Origin: Bacillota bacterium
GTDB lineage: Bacteria; Bacillota; Clostridia; Christensenellales; Aristaeellaceae
Direction of reading: 5' to 3'
Assembly: GCA_023392515.1 (NCBI GenBank)
Contig: JAEVYX010000138.1
Coordinates: 1-17,424 of the forward strand
DNA length: 17,424 nucleotides
Shown: piece by piece, positions 14,521 through 17,424 of the stretch
Layout: each line of letters begins with the position of its first letter
Position numbering within the stretch: position 1 is the stretch's first letter
The notes under the pieces: generated by a model
The model's input: only the letters and a program-made list of their open reading frames with translations
Told to the model about the DNA's origin: nothing
Databases searched by the model: none
Made by a program: the position numbers and the translations under genes

Positions 14521-17424
14521 TTGAACAATACAATTAAAGCAATGAGAAAAGAGCAGAAGTCCAGCTTTGTCAGAAAAGCAGTAATGTACTTTTTGCTCTT
14601 ATCTATTTTGTTGCTGCCGGTTGCGCATGCAGAAGAATTAACCGTAAACGATGCGCCTCCCGCCACTCAATTTGAGCAAGAAACTGCCTTGCTGGATAAT
14701 GGCAGTTTAGGTATGGCGACCGCGACACCTGAAGCGACCGCGACGCCTGAAGCGACCGCGACACCTGAAGCGACTGCGGCACCTGAAGCGACTGCGACGC
14801 CTGAAGCGACTGCAGCACCTGAAGCGACCGCGACGCCTGACGCGACCGCGACGCCTGAAGCGACCCCGACGCCTGAAGCGACTGCGACACCTGAAGCGAC
14901 TGCGACGCCTGAAGCAACTGCGACGCCTGAAGCGACCAGTCCTGCACCACAGATGATGCTTATGTCTGCACCAGCGGCCATGACCACTTTAAGTACGGTT
15001 GAGACGGAGGGCGTTGGAACAGAAGCTGCGGAAACTGCAGAAGAAGAAGCTATATTAGACGGCATCGCATATTTTGGCGATGGAGATGAAAAGCAAGAAT
15101 TCAAAAACTCTGCGGAAGGGAATGCCATACAGCAAGCCATCAACGCTGCCATAACAAAAGCGGCAGAGACAGCGGCTAACAGTATTACCATCTTTGTGGA
15201 AAAGGGAGTCTTTCAGGGCGGGTTGACCATATCTAAAGGCAGTTCGGTTTTGAACGATGCTTTTGTTTTGTGTATTCAAGCAACGGATGCAGGAGAGTTG
15301 CATACACCGAATACATCTTCTGCTGGCGGGTCTCAGGTTGAAGGCACAATCAATATTGATGATATTAATGTAATCCTTGCGGGGCTTTATCTATCCCTTA
15401 ACGGGCTTGTGAAAGCGCAAAATTCCAATTCTTTCGCTTATTACGGCACACAGCTGGACGATGAAGTAGCCTTTGAACTCTCAGGCATCAGCGATACGGT
15501 TCAGATCAGTGGTGGAGACGGGAATGATGCCTTGAATGTTCAGGTTACCCAAAGCCCAACAGTATCCATTGATCTCAGCTCTGTAGCAGGGCTGGATTTG
15601 GATACATCAACTCTTAATGGTGAAGCGGTGACGGCAGTTAATAATGCCATCCAGGGAGCGTTAACAGGAGGAGATACGGGTTTATCGGTTGCGATAGACG
15701 GCGGTAATGGCAATGATAATTTGAATCTTCATGTGGTCAATGCTTCGAGCGTGACTGCGGAAGGTGGCATCGTAGTATCTCTGGATGCCAGCTCTATGAA
15801 TGTTCAAATTGTTGGCGGTACGGGAAGCGACGCAATTACTGTTTCCGGCGGAATGGAATATGGTCTAAACCGGTCTCTTGTGGGTGCAGTCGTGGAACAA
15901 GCCAAGCAGGTTTTGGCGAGCGCGAATCCCACGACCATCCTAGTAGATGGCAGTGATGGCGACGATACCGTTACGATAGATACTACTGCGGCTTTCTCTT
16001 CTTTACGAAATGTGGATGTGACAGTCAAAGGCAATGCAGGTAAGGACAAGCTGCACTTGACAGGTTCACTGGATGAAAAGGATTCAAACCGTATCAGCGG
16101 CAATAAAAGCAATATCGAATTGATGGCCAAGGCTGTCATACAGTTTTTAGGCGCCATTAACGTGGCTGAGTTTAAAAAGAGTCTATCGATTTTTGCAGAT
16201 AACGTAGAAGCCTATACGGATGAACTGAGCGGGAAGAATACGGTTAACCTTACAACATATTACCAAAATGCTGGATCCTATTCCGGAAGCGGATTGGCTT
16301 TTACCGACTACATTCTTCATGTAGGTCAGGAGCCGATAAATTTCCAGGCAGTGTTTTCCAATCCTCAAAATATGTTCCTGTCCAACCTGGTTATCTCTGG
16401 CGGAGATAAGGTTCGCATCAACAATCTGCAGGCACAGGCATTGAACATTCTTGTACATGCGAAGGAAATTGAAGTAACCGGAGCGTTGCTCGGTCGGAAC
16501 ATTACCATGACCGTCAGCGACAGTGACAGCCATACTTTGAATGTTATCCAAAATGACCTGGATGCAGAGGAAAATCTCAGTATAGACTATAGTTTCTTTG
16601 ATATGGTTACAAAGGCGAAGGTTGTCATCGCTGCCGGAGCACAAGTGGAGGCTTATGAGTCTGTTGACATTCGTGCCATCAGTGAACAGACCCGGCCTTT
16701 GGTTCCGACATTGGAAGAATTGACCAGCCTGGTGCCGGGGTTTGAAAATGCTTTGGACATTAATTTCGTAGGCGTCAAAGTAGGATCGGCCAATATCGAA
16801 ATCTATGGCGTTATAAAAGCAGCAGAAGCATTTATACATGCCGCGGCGTCCTCGCTTGTTACAATTGGGACATCCAACCAAAATCTATCCTCGTATTTCA
16901 TTCCGTTCGCGGTTGGCGTTGCCGTTGTAAACTCCGGTGTGACAGTGGGCGGAAATGCCAGGTTGGAATCTGGCGGCGGCGTTCTATTGACAGCTAAGAA
17001 CAAGGTTGATATGTCCGTTGCTGCGCAGACGGGAACCTTGCCGTTTGCGCTTGCAGTTTCCGTTGTATCATCCAATGCGAATGTGAAAGTAAATGAGAAC
17101 GCGCAAATTTTGACAGGGGGAGATGTCTCTCTTAACGCTATTGGCGGAGTCCATGCCCAAACGGCAGCCACAGGACCAAAAAAATCGGGAACGGGAACTG
17201 GGACTCCCGGCAAATCGGGCGGTTTCTTTGCAATCAGCGTTGTGATTCAAAATGTACTATCGACCATCTTTGGCAATGCGCTGGTCAATGCCGGGGGAAA
17301 TGTAGAAGTTACTTCCACTGCATATGAGTCTGTTCAAACCGAAGCGGTATCCAGCGCACAAACGGCTTCCGAAGAAGAAAAACAGGATTCCTATACGTTG
17401 GCCGATATCCTGCGCATGGTTTCC
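14521..17424 (+). CDS. large secreted repeat protein, C-terminus beyond window
   Basis: The frame is open without a stop from TTG 14521 to the last base, giving 968 codons of a partial protein. Residues 1-37 form a Sec signal peptide: a basic start, the hydrophobic core YFLLLSILLLPVA and an AHA cleavage site. Residues 67-138 are twelve TATPEA-type hexapeptides forming an extended linker. Residues 331-513 contain five scattered RTX-like turns, such as GGDGNDALNV, DGGNGNDNLNL and DGSDGDDTVTID, each followed by a short beta strand as in calcium-binding beta rolls, though not in tandem. From about 796 three degenerate beta-strand units begin at Phe796, Phe842 and Phe903 (FAVGVAV, FALAVSV, FAISVVI), each followed by a GG turn and strand. 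This suggests a long beta-solenoid adhesin or matrix protein. No sortase, S-layer or dockerin signal is seen, but the C-terminus is absent. Function is unknown; surface location is inferred. Confidence 0.88.
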   Translation, partial: MNNTIKAMRKEQKSSFVRKAVMYFLLLSILLLPVAHAEELTVNDAPPATQFEQETALLDNGSLGMATATPEATATPEATATPEATAAPEATATPEATAAPEATATPDATATPEATPTPEATATPEATATPEATATPEATSPAPQMMLMSAPAAMTTLSTVETEGVGTEAAETAEEEAILDGIAYFGDGDEKQEFKNSAEGNAIQQAINAAITKAAETAANSITIFVEKGVFQGGLTISKGSSVLNDAFVLCIQATDAGELHTPNTSSAGGSQVEGTINIDDINVILAGLYLSLNGLVKAQNSNSFAYYGTQLDDEVAFELSGISDTVQISGGDGNDALNVQVTQSPTVSIDLSSVAGLDLDTSTLNGEAVTAVNNAIQGALTGGDTGLSVAIDGGNGNDNLNLHVVNASSVTAEGGIVVSLDASSMNVQIVGGTGSDAITVSGGMEYGLNRSLVGAVVEQAKQVLASANPTTILVDGSDGDDTVTIDTTAAFSSLRNVDVTVKGNAGKDKLHLTGSLDEKDSNRISGNKSNIELMAKAVIQFLGAINVAEFKKSLSIFADNVEAYTDELSGKNTVNLTTYYQNAGSYSGSGLAFTDYILHVGQEPINFQAVFSNPQNMFLSNLVISGGDKVRINNLQAQALNILVHAKEIEVTGALLGRNITMTVSDSDSHTLNVIQNDLDAEENLSIDYSFFDMVTKAKVVIAAGAQVEAYESVDIRAISEQTRPLVPTLEELTSLVPGFENALDINFVGVKVGSANIEIYGVIKAAEAFIHAAASSLVTIGTSNQNLSSYFIPFAVGVAVVNSGVTVGGNARLESGGGVLLTAKNKVDMSVAAQTGTLPFALAVSVVSSNANVKVNENAQILTGGDVSLNAIGGVHAQTAATGPKKSGTGTGTPGKSGGFFAISVVIQNVLSTIFGNALVNAGGNVEVTSTAYESVQTEAVSSAQTASEEEKQDSYTLADILRMVS
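14719..14934 (+). repeat. 18-bp tandem repeat encoding (TATPEA)12
   Basis: Twelve in-frame 18-bp units encode TATPEA with a few substitutions (TAAPEA twice, TATPDA, TPTPEA). Differences between copies are mostly ACC/ACT and ACA/ACG third-position changes plus GCG/GCA. The period is a multiple of three, so gain or loss of units changes linker length without breaking the frame. Proline and alanine/threonine-rich spacers of this kind hold extracellular domains away from the cell wall. Confidence 0.95.
16906..17340 (+). repeat. degenerate beta-strand repeats in the secreted protein
   Basis: Three protein-level units align by eye. Unit one begins FAVGVAVVNSGVTVGGNA (residue 796), unit two FALAVSVVSSNANVKVNENA (842) and unit three FAISVVIQNVLSTIFGNA (903). 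Each is followed by a GG-containing turn and a strand such as GGGVLLTAK, GGDVSLNA or GGNVEVTS. The spacing is 46 residues, then 61; the longer one is explained by a glycine/lysine/threonine-rich insert (about 884-901). The repeats probably continue past the window. Confidence 0.6.

Noticed and set aside
14719..14934. CRISPR-like array
   Set aside because: The 18-bp units are contiguous with no spacers and encode a regular hexapeptide.
14603..15191. Minus-strand open frames rich in VASG or LQASQS repeats
   Set aside because: They are the antisense of the 18-bp TATPEA repeat; the repeat keeps all frames open. No ribosome binding site or homology supports them, while the plus-strand frame has a signal peptide and promoter.

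Overview
The window looks like a low-to-mid GC Bacillota chromosome, most likely class Clostridia. The evidence is a type II fatty-acid operon in the streptococcal/clostridial gene order with FabK instead of FabI, a MarR/FabT-type regulator, strong purine-rich ribosome binding sites with some TTG and GTG starts, and consensus sigma-A promoters. Nothing in the sequence fixes the genus.

Left end (1-3860): a tRNA-Pro(GGG) gene on the minus strand has a textbook promoter. It is followed on the plus strand by a decayed or misassembled sugar-uptake module: a MalF-type permease lacking its N-terminal half, an intact MalG-type permease, and a GH31 alpha-xylosidase-like gene with a frame-shifting internal deletion that removes the region holding the catalytic nucleophile. 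A long hairpin at 3750-3805 separates this module from the convergent operon to its right.

Centre (3862-14176, minus strand): one tightly packed operon of thirteen genes encodes initiation, elongation and malonyl-CoA supply for fatty-acid synthesis. Its order of transcription is fabT-like regulator, fabH, acpP, fabK, fabD, fabG, fabF, accB, fabZ, accC, accD, accA and a degV-family fatty-acid-binding protein. Most junctions overlap or are a few bases apart. The promoter (TTGACA, 18 bp, TATAAT) is followed at once by a perfect 13-bp palindrome, which suggests autoregulation by the MarR protein. AccABCD makes malonyl-CoA, FabD loads it onto ACP, FabH starts chains, FabF/FabG/FabZ/FabK run the cycle, and the DegV protein may link the pathway to fatty-acid binding or phosphorylation.

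Right end (14207-17424, plus strand): a divergent consensus promoter drives a roughly 190-nt leader with mutually exclusive hairpins. It then reads into a large secreted protein open to the window edge (968 codons seen). This protein has a signal peptide, a twelve-unit TATPEA linker, scattered RTX-like GGxGxD turns and degenerate beta-strand repeats. It is probably a surface or extracellular-matrix protein and is the least described part of the window.
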